64,000 nt of DNA from Prochlorococcus sp. AG-402-B19 (GTDB taxonomy: Bacteria > Cyanobacteriota > Cyanobacteriia > PCC-6307 > Cyanobiaceae), in NCBI GenBank assembly GCA_003279615.1, contig QCHM01000004.1, forward strand, positions 1 through 64,000, given 5' to 3'. Below the pieces are notes generated by a model, which was given only the letters and a program-made list of their open reading frames with translations, did no database searches and was not told the DNA's origin. Each line of letters starts with the position of its first letter. Position 1 is the first letter of the stretch. The translations under genes and the position numbers were made by a program. Shown here piece after piece: positions 24,972 to 32,472 of the stretch.

Positions 24972-26084
24972 ATGCAGAGCTATGGAAATCCAGATGTTAC
25001 CTATGATTGGTGGGCTGGTAATTCTGTGGTCACCAACCGCTCAGGCCGATTTATAGCCTCCCATATAGGGCATACAGGCTTGATCGCATTTGCGGCTGGT
25101 GGAAGCACACTTTGGGAGCTTGCCCGCTACAACCCCGAGATCCCAATGGGACATCAGAGCTCACTATTCTTGGCTCATTTAGCTTCTATTGGAATTGGTT
25201 TCGATGAGGCAGGAGCATGGACAGGTGTAGGAGTAGCTGCAATAGCTATTGTCCATTTGGTCTTGTCAATGGTCTATGGAGGAGGAGCTCTCTTGCATGC
25301 AGTCTATTTTGAGGCTGATGTAGAAGAAAGTGAGGTTCCTCGCGCTAGGAAATTCAAACTTGAATGGGAAAACCCCGATAATCAAACTTTTATTCTTGGT
25401 CACCATTTATTTTTCTTTGGTGTCGCATGTATATGGTTTGTTGAGTGGGCAAGGATACATGGAATATATGATCCTGCAATAGGTGCTGTTCGTCAGGTTA
25501 ATTACAATTTAGATTTGACAATGATTTGGAATCGACAGTTCGATTTCATTGAAATTGATAGTCTTGAAGATGTTATGGGTGGTCATGCCTTTCTTGCTTT
25601 TGCTGAATTGACTGGAGCAACTATTCATATGGTGGCCGGTTCAACTCAATGGGAAAATAAGAGACTTGGTGAATGGAGTAAATTCAAGGGTGCTGAATTG
25701 CTTTCTGCAGAAGCTGTTCTCTCATGGTCTCTAGCAGGTATTGGCTGGATGGCAATTGTTGCTGCTTTCTGGGCTGCAACTAATACAACCGTTTATCCAA
25801 CAGAATGGTTTGGTGAGCCATTGAAATTACAGTTCTCTGTAGCCCCATATTGGATAGATACTGGTGACCTCTCTGATTCCACTGCTTTCTTTGGTCACTC
25901 AACCAGAGCAGCTCTAGTAAATGTACATTATTACTTTGGTTTCTTCTTCCTTCAAGGTCATTTCTGGCATGCTCTTAGAGCTTTAGGATTTGACTTTAAG
26001 AAAGTTGCTGATGCTATCGGTAATAGTCAAGGTGCAACTGTTAGAGTTGAAGGTGCAGGTTTCAATGGAAGAGCACCAAGATAA
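24972..26084 (+). CDS. pcb: Divinyl-chlorophyll a/b-binding light-harvesting protein Pcb (copy 4)
   Basis: This 370-residue Pcb, the longest copy, starts MQSYGNPDVTYDWWAGNSVV. The six-helix plan is kept, but it has AELTGATIHMVAGSTQWENK where others have VEITGGAFHIATKQ, which adds about eight residues in the lumenal loop. NRQFDFIEID replaces NHQFDFLAID, so one His is Arg here. The C-terminal tail is longer and glycine-rich (VRVEGAGFNGRAPR). These differences mark it as a separate antenna type from copies 1-3. Confidence 0.96.
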   Translation: MQSYGNPDVTYDWWAGNSVVTNRSGRFIASHIGHTGLIAFAAGGSTLWELARYNPEIPMGHQSSLFLAHLASIGIGFDEAGAWTGVGVAAIAIVHLVLSMVYGGGALLHAVYFEADVEESEVPRARKFKLEWENPDNQTFILGHHLFFFGVACIWFVEWARIHGIYDPAIGAVRQVNYNLDLTMIWNRQFDFIEIDSLEDVMGGHAFLAFAELTGATIHMVAGSTQWENKRLGEWSKFKGAELLSAEAVLSWSLAGIGWMAIVAAFWAATNTTVYPTEWFGEPLKLQFSVAPYWIDTGDLSDSTAFFGHSTRAALVNVHYYFGFFFLQGHFWHALRALGFDFKKVADAIGNSQGATVRVEGAGFNGRAPR

Positions 26085-26106
26085 ATTAAACAAAACATTA
26101 ACTAAG

Positions 26107-26134
26107 TACCTCCCTTTTGGGGGGTATTTTTTTT
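26107..26134 (+). terminator. Terminator after pcb copy 4
   Basis: TACCTCCC pairs with GGGGGGTA across a TTTT loop (one T-G pair), followed by a T8 run. Confidence 0.85.
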
Positions 26135-26226
26135 GTGATTTTTTCAGTAAAAAGTGTTTTTTTGGTAAAAAATGAGAAATACCTATAAAGACCTCTAACT
26201 ATTCTGGTAAAAACAATTCCAATAAG

Positions 26227-26264
26227 TGTAAGGTAGCCAAAATTTCGACTTTAATTCCTTAATT
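26227..26264 (+). promoter_or_regulatory. Leader element of pcb copy 5, shared with copy 2
   Basis: TGTAAGGTAG and AATTTCGACTT recur at the same distance to the start codon as in copy 2 (21619-21656), and both leaders end AATTATGCAG. An upstream stretch (26190-26203) matches the region before copy 4, so this leader looks mosaic. Confidence 0.45.
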
Positions 26265-27320
26265 ATGCAGACCTACGGAAATCCAGACGTCACCTACGGG
26301 TGGTGGGTTGGCAATTCTGTGGTGACCAATCGCGCAGGTCGATTCATAGGGTCACATATCGGCCACACTGGCCTGATTTGCTTTGCAGCAGGTGGAAGCA
26401 CCCTTTGGGAGCTTGCCCGCTACAACCCAGAAATACCAATGGGACATCAAAGTTCCATATTTCTTGCTCATTTAGCCTCTCTTGGGATTGGCTTCGATGA
26501 AGCTGGTGTCTGGACCGGTGCTGGTGTAGCCACAATTGCTATTTTTCATTTGATTTTTTCAGCTGTATATGGAACGGCTGGATTAGCTCATTCACTTTTA
26601 TTTGATCCGGACTTGAAAGATGGTCCTATTCCTACCACTAAGAAATTCAAACTTGAGTGGGATAACCCAGATAATTTGACATTCATTCTTGGACATCATT
26701 TGATTTTCTTTGGAGTGGCAAATATTTGGTTCGTTGAGTGGGCAAGATGGCATGGGATTTACGACCCAGCCATAGGTGAAATCAGAACAATTTTCCCAGG
26801 ATATGGTGATTTTGGAATGGTTTATGGGCATCAGTTCGATTTCTTAACCATTGATAGCCTTGAAGAAGTGATGAGTGGGCATGCCTTTTTGGCATTTGTT
26901 CAAATAAGTGGTGGTGCATGGCACATTGCTACTAAACAGCTTGGTGAATACACTGAATTCAAAGGTAAAGGATTGTTGTCTGCTGAGGCAGTTCTTTCTT
27001 GGTCTCTTGCCGGTATTGGTTGGATGGCAATTGTTGCTGCATTCTGGTGCGCACAAAACACAACTGTTTACCCTATTGATTGGTATGGAGAGCCTCTGGC
27101 TTTGAAATTTGGAATTTCACCTTATTGGGTTGATACAGGAGATGTTTCCGATAGCACTGCATTTTTAGGCCATACAACTAGAGCGGCATTGTCAAATGTT
27201 CACTATTACTTTGGATTCTTCTTTATTCAAGGTCATATCTGGCATGCTCTAAGAGCTATGGGCTTTGATTTCAGACGTGTTGTAGGATCAGTAGCTTCTT
27301 TAGCAACAACTGAGAGTTAG
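26265..27320 (+). CDS. pcb: Divinyl-chlorophyll a/b-binding light-harvesting protein Pcb (copy 5)
   Basis: This 351-residue Pcb starts MQTYGNPDVTYGWWVGNSVV. The loop after helix 3/4 differs from all other copies: WARWHGIYDPAIGEIRTIFP with GYGDFGMVYGHQFDF replaces AVRQVEYNLNLTNIWNHQFDF. Other His and helix signatures are intact. Such a diverged copy could be the one tied to another photosystem or condition (some strains use distinct Pcb for PSI and under iron stress), but that is inference. It is the last of the array, followed by a strong terminator. Confidence 0.96.
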   Translation: MQTYGNPDVTYGWWVGNSVVTNRAGRFIGSHIGHTGLICFAAGGSTLWELARYNPEIPMGHQSSIFLAHLASLGIGFDEAGVWTGAGVATIAIFHLIFSAVYGTAGLAHSLLFDPDLKDGPIPTTKKFKLEWDNPDNLTFILGHHLIFFGVANIWFVEWARWHGIYDPAIGEIRTIFPGYGDFGMVYGHQFDFLTIDSLEEVMSGHAFLAFVQISGGAWHIATKQLGEYTEFKGKGLLSAEAVLSWSLAGIGWMAIVAAFWCAQNTTVYPIDWYGEPLALKFGISPYWVDTGDVSDSTAFLGHTTRAALSNVHYYFGFFFIQGHIWHALRAMGFDFRRVVGSVASLATTES

Positions 27321-27340
27321 TAGACTTTAAAATCAAGCTC

Positions 27341-27378
27341 AAAAAAAAGCCTCATCAAATTTGATGAGGCTTTTTTTT
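27341..27378. terminator. Bidirectional terminator closing the pcb array
   Basis: GCCTCATCAAA is perfectly inverted as TTTGATGAGGC (27349-27370), with A8 before and T8 after. It serves both pcb copy 5 and the convergent minus-strand gene. Confidence 0.93.
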
Positions 27379-27401
27379 GAGCGAATATATACAATAGATA
27401 A

Positions 27402-27890
27402 TTAATCATTTTTTGGATCAGTACTTTTTTCGTTTACTGAAACTTCAGTGGGAGAAGCAGATTCACTAGCCGTCTCAATTTCAGGTTCAGTGATAACTAC
27501 GGGCTGAGATTCATTTGAGTCGGAACTTGAAACTTCAGTAATTGAAACTTCATTGGGAGAAGGAGATTCGCTAGATGACTCAAGATCAGTTTGAGTGATC
27601 AAGTCAGGTTGAGATTCACTTGAGTCAGTAGTTGAAACTTCATTGGGAGAAGCAGTTTCGCTTGATGATGATTGATCTTCTGTTTGATTTTGATTAGAAT
27701 CTAATTTTTCTTGGATTAGATCTTTAAGTATTAAAAAAAGCTTTTTTAGATTATTGAAGAGTTCTAAAAAATTTTTGTATATGTCTTTGAGGATGCTTTT
27801 TATTTCATGAGCTTTCTCCCCTTTGTTGAAAAAAAGTAGTGCAGAAATAACTAATACTGAGATGAATATGAAAATAAAAAGGGCACCCAT
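27402..27890 (-). CDS. Membrane-anchored protein with Ser/Glu-rich tandem repeats
   Basis: These 162 residues start with a membrane helix (LFIFIFISVLVISALLFF, about 4-21), followed by a Lys-rich amphipathic helix (22-63). An acidic tail then holds about two and a half imperfect repeats of roughly 30-35 residues, each with S-P-(N/T)-E-V-S, S-x-E-S-Q-P and a V/L-I-T segment (residues 81-156). The tail is very likely disordered. No function is recognised. Repeat copy number may vary between strains. Confidence 0.65.
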   Translation of the reverse strand: MGALFIFIFISVLVISALLFFNKGEKAHEIKSILKDIYKNFLELFNNLKKLFLILKDLIQEKLDSNQNQTEDQSSSSETASPNEVSTTDSSESQPDLITQTDLESSSESPSPNEVSITEVSSSDSNESQPVVITEPEIETASESASPTEVSVNEKSTDPKND

Positions 27891-28477
27891 TAGTTTGATT
27901 AGCTAGATATCATTAAGATCGCTCTTTATTTCGAAGCTATCAAGTGTTTATTTACATTGAACAACGAATATAGTTTTTTCTACTTTAATTAAAAGCTTTT
28001 ATCAATATCTCAACTTTCTTATAAATGCAGTCAAATTGACTGTTTTTTTTGATAGGGGTTGCCCATTTTCTCAAATAGAGATTTATTACTAGCAATCAAG
28101 ACACCAAAGGGGTATTTTAAAATTATTGATATTAATAATTCGAATGTATATTTTGAGTATGAATTCGATTGTACTTTAAACAATCGATTGAGAGAAAATA
28201 TTATAAAAAAGTGATGGTTGATTAATTTATTATATTTAGGTTTATTAGCGTCTTCTAGATTGGATAAATCAGATTGGATAGAGCCTCCAACAAGCTAAAG
28301 ATTGTTGATAATTTTTGATTATATATATCAAAAAAAAATACAGTCTGAAAATAAAGTTCTAATATTTAATCTATAAGTTCTTTGTTAGCAAGTCTTCTTG
28401 CTCTTAATATATTATAATAATAACTATTCTTTTTATTTATTAAACATTCTATTATTATTTTTTATAAAATATACTTG
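27891..28477. other. AT-rich intergenic region, possible tiny ORF only
   Basis: About 587 bp. The single candidate is a plus-strand frame of 51 codons beginning TTG at 28059 and ending at 28214. It reads FSNRDLLLAIKTPKGYFKII in part, has no ATG and has no recognised family. Nothing else coding or structured was seen. Confidence 0.4.
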
Positions 28478-28816
28478 CTATCCAAATGTTGAACTATTAT
28501 ACCCCCAATTTGATGCTTTAACATCGATAAACTCAATATAAATCCTATTTGTATTTATATTCGTTTTAGATGCAATTAATTCACATAATGACTTGCTCAT
28601 TAATGAAGGATTCAATGAACCAATTGATTTAACCTTGATAAAGCAACATGGCTCATCAGACCCAGCGAAACTCATCTGAGTATTGCTTTGGATCATTGTC
28701 ATTACATAATTTTCAGATTTGCCAGTTAGATCAGCGATCTTTTTTGAAATTTCTTTTTGAAGAAAATCACTATCCACTACACTTTTAGAGGATGTATTTA
28801 TTTGAATGAATGGCAT
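28478..28816 (-). CDS. MIF-family tautomerase homologue
   Basis: This 112-residue protein starts MPFIQINTSSK, so Pro1 is the catalytic base after Met removal. It ends DVKASNWGYNSSTFG, close to the NWGWN-type end of animal macrophage migration inhibitory factor. Length and the internal MIQSNTQMSFAGSDEPC block fit the family. MIF homologues have been described from Prochlorococcus, with tautomerase activity reported. The ATG at 28816 is chosen over an upstream one at 28873, which would bury the essential Pro1. The natural substrate is unknown. Confidence 0.9.
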   Translation of the reverse strand: MPFIQINTSSKSVVDSDFLQKEISKKIADLTGKSENYVMTMIQSNTQMSFAGSDEPCCFIKVKSIGSLNPSLMSKSLCELIASKTNINTNRIYIEFIDVKASNWGYNSSTFG

Positions 28817-29025
28817 AAGTGAATTTGGTCTTTTTAAAGATATTAATACTTGATTGGTAGATGAATTTTGCAATATTCAGAATGATCAAATCAACTTTAA
28901 GTTGATTTTTTTTTAATTTAATTTTTTTTAAAATCTTAAAAAAATAGAAAGATCCTATTATTTTCCCAGTTAGAGCCTCAATATTTTTCGTTTTCTAGTA
29001 ACTTAGTCGAGTATTATATTAAAAA

Positions 29026-29205
29026 ATGAATCAGAATTTTCAAGCAATAGTTCAAGACAGGTCAGAAGATAATTCTTCAAGCGATCAAACGTTTTTATTA
29101 GGGGGTGCTTTGGTCTTTTTTAATCTATTTGTGATGTTATTCGTTGGCTTGTATTGGATGAACCCAGTTATGCATGAGTTCATCTCCGGTAGACCTCTTC
29201 TTTAA
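29026..29205 (+). CDS. 59-residue single-TM small protein
   Basis: It reads MNQNFQAIVQDRSEDNSSSD, then a membrane helix (LLGGALVFFNLFVMLFVGLYW) and a short end (MNPVMHEFISGRPLL). Hydrophilic N-terminus plus one helix suggests a small membrane subunit. It was found by direct reading, as it is short. It lies between the MIF gene (divergent) and the lumenal protein gene. No family is recognised. Confidence 0.6.
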   Translation: MNQNFQAIVQDRSEDNSSSDQTFLLGGALVFFNLFVMLFVGLYWMNPVMHEFISGRPLL

Positions 29206-29310
29206 GAATCATCTGACATTTTTTTTACATTAAATTGTCTTATCAATAATTATAAATCTCTTAAATAAGAGAGATAATTGCTTTATTCAGATGGAACCTC
29301 ATCTTTACTC

Positions 29311-29877
29311 ATGAATATTTATCGACTCATCTCAAAAATAATGAAATTCACGTTGAGTTTATTTATTATATTTTTTGCTATGGATCCAGTTTTTGCTGGT
29401 GCAAATGTAGCGACAAAAGGAGTGGGTGACGAAGTGCCTAGTTATGTTCGATCTGATATTACTGGATTTGACTTCCATGGTGAAGACTTACATTTATCCT
29501 CCATAGCAGGCGCAGTAGCAAGGGATGCTGACTTTAGTAATGTTGACCTTCATGGAACTACATTGACTTTGTCAGATCTGAAAGGTTCCAATCTTAATGG
29601 GATTGATCTTACAGATACGCTCTCAGATAGAGTTAATTTTCAAAAAACTGATCTTAGAAATGCTGTTTTAATAAATATGATTGCTTCTGGTAGTAGCTTT
29701 GCAGGTGCTCAAATAGATGGAGCTGATTTCACGTTTGCAATTCTTGATAGTGAAGATCAGAGGAACCTTTGTAAAATTGCGGATGGTGTTAATCCAACCA
29801 CTGGCGTATCTACTAGAGAAAGTCTTGAATGTGTTGGAGAAAAAGAATCATATAAACCTGCCATTCCAGCTGCTTAG
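29311..29877 (+). CDS. Secreted pentapeptide-repeat protein, probably thylakoid lumen or periplasm
   Basis: This protein of about 188 residues has an N-terminal signal peptide (basic start, hydrophobic core LSLFIIFFAM, cleavage after DPVFA). Repeats of the A(D/N)LxX type follow: FDFHGEDLHLSS, ADFSNVDLHG, SNLNGIDL, VNFQKTDLRNAVL and AQIDGADFTFA. It resembles the lumenal pentapeptide proteins of cyanobacteria and plants (TL15/TL17 type). Two Cys near the end (NLCK and LECVG) could form a disulfide. The ATG at 29311 gives a basic n-region; ATG 29341 is an alternative. Confidence 0.8.
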   Translation: MNIYRLISKIMKFTLSLFIIFFAMDPVFAGANVATKGVGDEVPSYVRSDITGFDFHGEDLHLSSIAGAVARDADFSNVDLHGTTLTLSDLKGSNLNGIDLTDTLSDRVNFQKTDLRNAVLINMIASGSSFAGAQIDGADFTFAILDSEDQRNLCKIADGVNPTTGVSTRESLECVGEKESYKPAIPAA

Positions 29878-29964
29878 CTTTTCGCAATAGCTAAAAAATC
29901 TCTTAGAAAATTAGTTGCAATTCTATATTTTTTTAGCTTTGATTAAAAAAATATTAGATTTATT

Positions 29965-30204
29965 TTGAAGAATTTTTGGCCACATCGTTCTAAGGCGAAA
30001 GGGTTTGCAATTAGCAATATTGCTTTTAAATATCGTAAGAAGATTGAAAGTTTATCTTGTAGTAAGATTTCAAATCAATTTTTAAATGATAGGAATTTAA
30101 AATCCATGGCAGAAGAGAGTATTCATGGAGGGACAGAGCAGTTTTATATAAAAAGAGGACATTGGGCTAATAGAGATTTTTCAGAATATAGGCAGATTGC
30201 TTAA
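29965..30204 (+). CDS. Small hypothetical protein with TTG start
   Basis: The 79-residue basic reading frame starts at TTG (29965) and reads KNFWPHRSKAKGFAISNIAF, ending GTEQFYIKRGHWANRDFSEY. The only internal ATG (about 30106) would leave a 33-residue protein. Composition is balanced and not low-complexity, so it may be genuine, but the start is uncertain and no family is recognised. Confidence 0.4.
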   Translation: MKNFWPHRSKAKGFAISNIAFKYRKKIESLSCSKISNQFLNDRNLKSMAEESIHGGTEQFYIKRGHWANRDFSEYRQIA

Positions 30205-30382
30205 ATTCTATTTTTTTGAGGTATTTTTTTTTGCAGTCTGTATATTTTTCGTAAGAGGGATTGTTGATAAAATGAATGATATAACAAATAATAAAGTAAT
30301 ACCTACGAGGCTCCAAAACGTTAGATTGGAGAGTTCTAATTCTCCAAAAGAAACCGTTAAGTATAAATTCAACTTTAAGTAA
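30197..30382 (+). CDS. Possible 61-residue membrane protein
   Basis: The frame starts TTG, overlaps the preceding frame by 8 bp, and has a hydrophobic N-terminus (FYFFEVFFFAVCIFFVRGIV) followed by a polar tail. One TM helix is likely. A minus-strand frame covers the same bases but has less protein-like composition. Weakly supported. Confidence 0.3.
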   Translation: MLKFYFFEVFFFAVCIFFVRGIVDKMNDITNNKVIPTRLQNVRLESSNSPKETVKYKFNFK

Positions 30383-30454
30383 AGAATGGTTTATCAATTT
30401 AATTTTAGCAAGAAATAGATATTATTTAACTTTACCTATTCGTCTTTTTAAGAT

Positions 30455-30811
30455 TTACACATATTTTTTCTTACCATCATCGCTTATTTTGTAAATCCCA
30501 CCTTTAGGCCCTACGAACAACATTTCTCCATTTATTTTTGATTTGCCAAACTTGCTTAGCCTGGCTCTATGTATATCTGCTTTTTCTCTTAGTTCAGCTT
30601 CTGAATACCAAGTACCTAAAGGAATATTTTTACAAGGATCAAGTAAAAGAGAATTACTAAATTCTTCAGATATTCTTTTTCTACGAACATTTATATTTTT
30701 GAATCTTTGCTTAAATCTCTCCATTAAACTCCTCCGATTAGAAAAACCTTTTTTTCTTTTTAATAATATATATATACACATTATTATTATTATTATTGGT
30801 ATTAATCTCAC
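30455..30811 (-). CDS. Hypothetical membrane-anchored basic protein
   Basis: This 118-residue protein starts with a membrane helix (IPIIIIIMCIYILL, residues 4-17) and a strongly basic segment (KRKKGFSNRRSLMERFKQRF). It then has a soluble domain with LGTWYSEAELREKADIHRAR and ends GGIYKISDDGKKKYV. No family is recognised. The (ATT/ATA)n-rich DNA encoding the Ile run is a simple repeat that may vary in length. Confidence 0.6.
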   Translation of the reverse strand: MRLIPIIIIIMCIYILLKRKKGFSNRRSLMERFKQRFKNINVRRKRISEEFSNSLLLDPCKNIPLGTWYSEAELREKADIHRARLSKFGKSKINGEMLFVGPKGGIYKISDDGKKKYV

Positions 30812-31114
30812 TATAGATAATTTTAATCTATTTCCATTAAAGCGACTTTTTAAAATAAATCCAGTTGTTTAAAAAATATGATATTGATTGTTTTTTATTT
30901 ACGTCTTCATTTTCTTTTGATTATCAAATCGAAGCCTAGATTGGTTCTCTCGGAAAGTATTTCTTTTTTTAAAATACCTTTTTTAAAAAAACTTAAGATG
31001 ATTATTATTGACTCAAGAAAAAGAGATAAAATAGAAAATGACAGTATTATAAAATTATTAATTATAGAATTTTTCTTTTCTGTGGATGATTTTTGATTAT
31101 TTTTAGGTTTCATA

Positions 31115-31957
31115 TTAATAAGGTCCGAAATGTGTTGAACATTCAGCTCCGCAATAGGCACCTATTCTAATTGCTTGAGCTAAATCCATTTTCGCTGACA
31201 TTGCAGCAGTGACTGCTCCAGCGAAACAGTCGCCACATCCATAGCTGTCTATTTCTTTTGAGCTTGGCTTGATTGAATTGTATTTATGTCTTGTAGGATA
31301 AATTGTTCCACCTGATTTACCTTCTGTTGCAATGTATACATCTGGTTTAGGTTCAAGATCTTCGTAATTTATTTTTTCCCCGGGATCAAGGCCGCTGCCA
31401 ATTAAGGCGTTGATTCTAACTTTTGAAATTTTTAATGTATTTTTACCTGTTCGCGGAGTGACTGCCAGGAATTTAGCTTTCCTGGCAAATCTTATGCCTT
31501 CTTTATCTGTGGCGGTAACAAAAATACCATCGTAATTTTTCATATCACTCCAAGGGAGGTCGTCTGATGCTATTGGTTGTAATCTATCTCCAATAACAGT
31601 AATTGCCCTTTCACCCTCGTTACTTATTAAGCTAAAACCTTTTCTGGTTGGTTGTTCTCTCCAGGCTACTTTTAGATTTAAACCAAGTTTAGATAGTCTT
31701 TCGTAGCATTTTTCGCCATATGTGTCTTTGCCCAATGATGTGATTAAGTCAACGGGTCCATTTATTAATCTTGCCATTTGAACAGCTGCGACTGCAGCTC
31801 CTCCTGCAGCTTCTTCAAAGCAATTTCTTGCGTGTGAAATTTGTCCAGCCAGTGGAAGATGATCTACTTTTAAGAATGTTACCCATTCAATATGACCTAT
31901 TACAGCTAATTTTAGTTTAGGCAGTTTAAATATTTCTTTAGGTGAGTAATTTTGCAT
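31115..31957 (-). CDS. PfkB-family sugar kinase
   Basis: This carbohydrate or nucleoside kinase of the ribokinase fold has 280 residues. The C-terminal PfkB signature reads DSYGCGDCFAGAVTAAM, with GCGD in place of the usual GAGD; the catalytic Asp is kept. The N-terminal glycine-rich part (EEAAGGAAVAAVQMARLING) is the substrate-side signature. Substrate cannot be told from sequence. It lies alone between an AT-rich zone and a DUF2834 gene. Confidence 0.88.
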   Translation of the reverse strand: MQNYSPKEIFKLPKLKLAVIGHIEWVTFLKVDHLPLAGQISHARNCFEEAAGGAAVAAVQMARLINGPVDLITSLGKDTYGEKCYERLSKLGLNLKVAWREQPTRKGFSLISNEGERAITVIGDRLQPIASDDLPWSDMKNYDGIFVTATDKEGIRFARKAKFLAVTPRTGKNTLKISKVRINALIGSGLDPGEKINYEDLEPKPDVYIATEGKSGGTIYPTRHKYNSIKPSSKEIDSYGCGDCFAGAVTAAMSAKMDLAQAIRIGAYCGAECSTHFGPY

Positions 31958-32090
31958 TCATAAATGACGAGGTTATTTCTAATATAGTTAGTTGATTTCA
32001 TTGGTAAATATAAGATTTTGTTTTTTCATAAATTCGAATAAATTTTGAATAGTTCTGATATGTTATTTTGAATCTAATAAGAATTTTACT

Positions 32091-32465
32091 ATGATAAAAA
32101 AAATTAAATGGTTGAAATGGATTTATTTAGGATTAGCTATACTAGGAGCTGTTTTGCCTACACTTGCAAATATTGAATTTGTAAAGACTTATGGACCTTC
32201 TTTTGACATTCAATTATTTATTGATCTAGCAAATAATAACCCAGCTTCTCAGTCCTTATCTAGGGATCTTTTTATTGGTTCAACGGCTGTATTTATTTGG
32301 ATAGTTTCTGAATCGAAGAGGTTAGAAATGAAAAATCTATGGGTTGTAATTTTAACTACATTTACAATTGCATTTGCTTTCTCCGCCCCGCTTTTTTTAT
32401 ATTTAAGAGAATTAAGAATTGAAGAGATAAATAGGGATCAAATAGATGTATTAGAAAGAAAATAG
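32091..32465 (+). CDS. DUF2834 membrane protein
   Basis: The 124 residues contain about three membrane segments. The conserved tract runs through NNNPASQSLSRDLFIGSTAV, SESKRLEMKNLWVVIL and FSAPLFLYLRE, as in DUF2834 proteins of cyanobacteria and proteobacteria. Function is unknown. It is convergent with the MFS transporter gene, whose stop is 7 bp away. Confidence 0.8.
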   Translation: MIKKIKWLKWIYLGLAILGAVLPTLANIEFVKTYGPSFDIQLFIDLANNNPASQSLSRDLFIGSTAVFIWIVSESKRLEMKNLWVVILTTFTIAFAFSAPLFLYLRELRIEEINRDQIDVLERK

Positions 32466-32472
32466 ATATAAT

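Noticed and set aside
28059-28214. 51-codon plus-strand frame starting with TTG in the 27891-28477 gap
   Set aside because: Protein-like in part, but with no ATG, no ribosome-binding site and no known family. Kept only as a remark in the gap entry.
30167-30397. 76-codon minus-strand frame opposite the possible 61-residue membrane protein
   Set aside because: Composition is less protein-like than the plus-strand frame, and neither has strong support.
30907-31161. 84-codon minus-strand frame rich in Lys, Ile and Ser near the PfkB gene
   Set aside because: Low-complexity AT-rich composition, overlaps the end of the kinase gene, and an opposite-strand frame of similar quality exists. Most likely chance.
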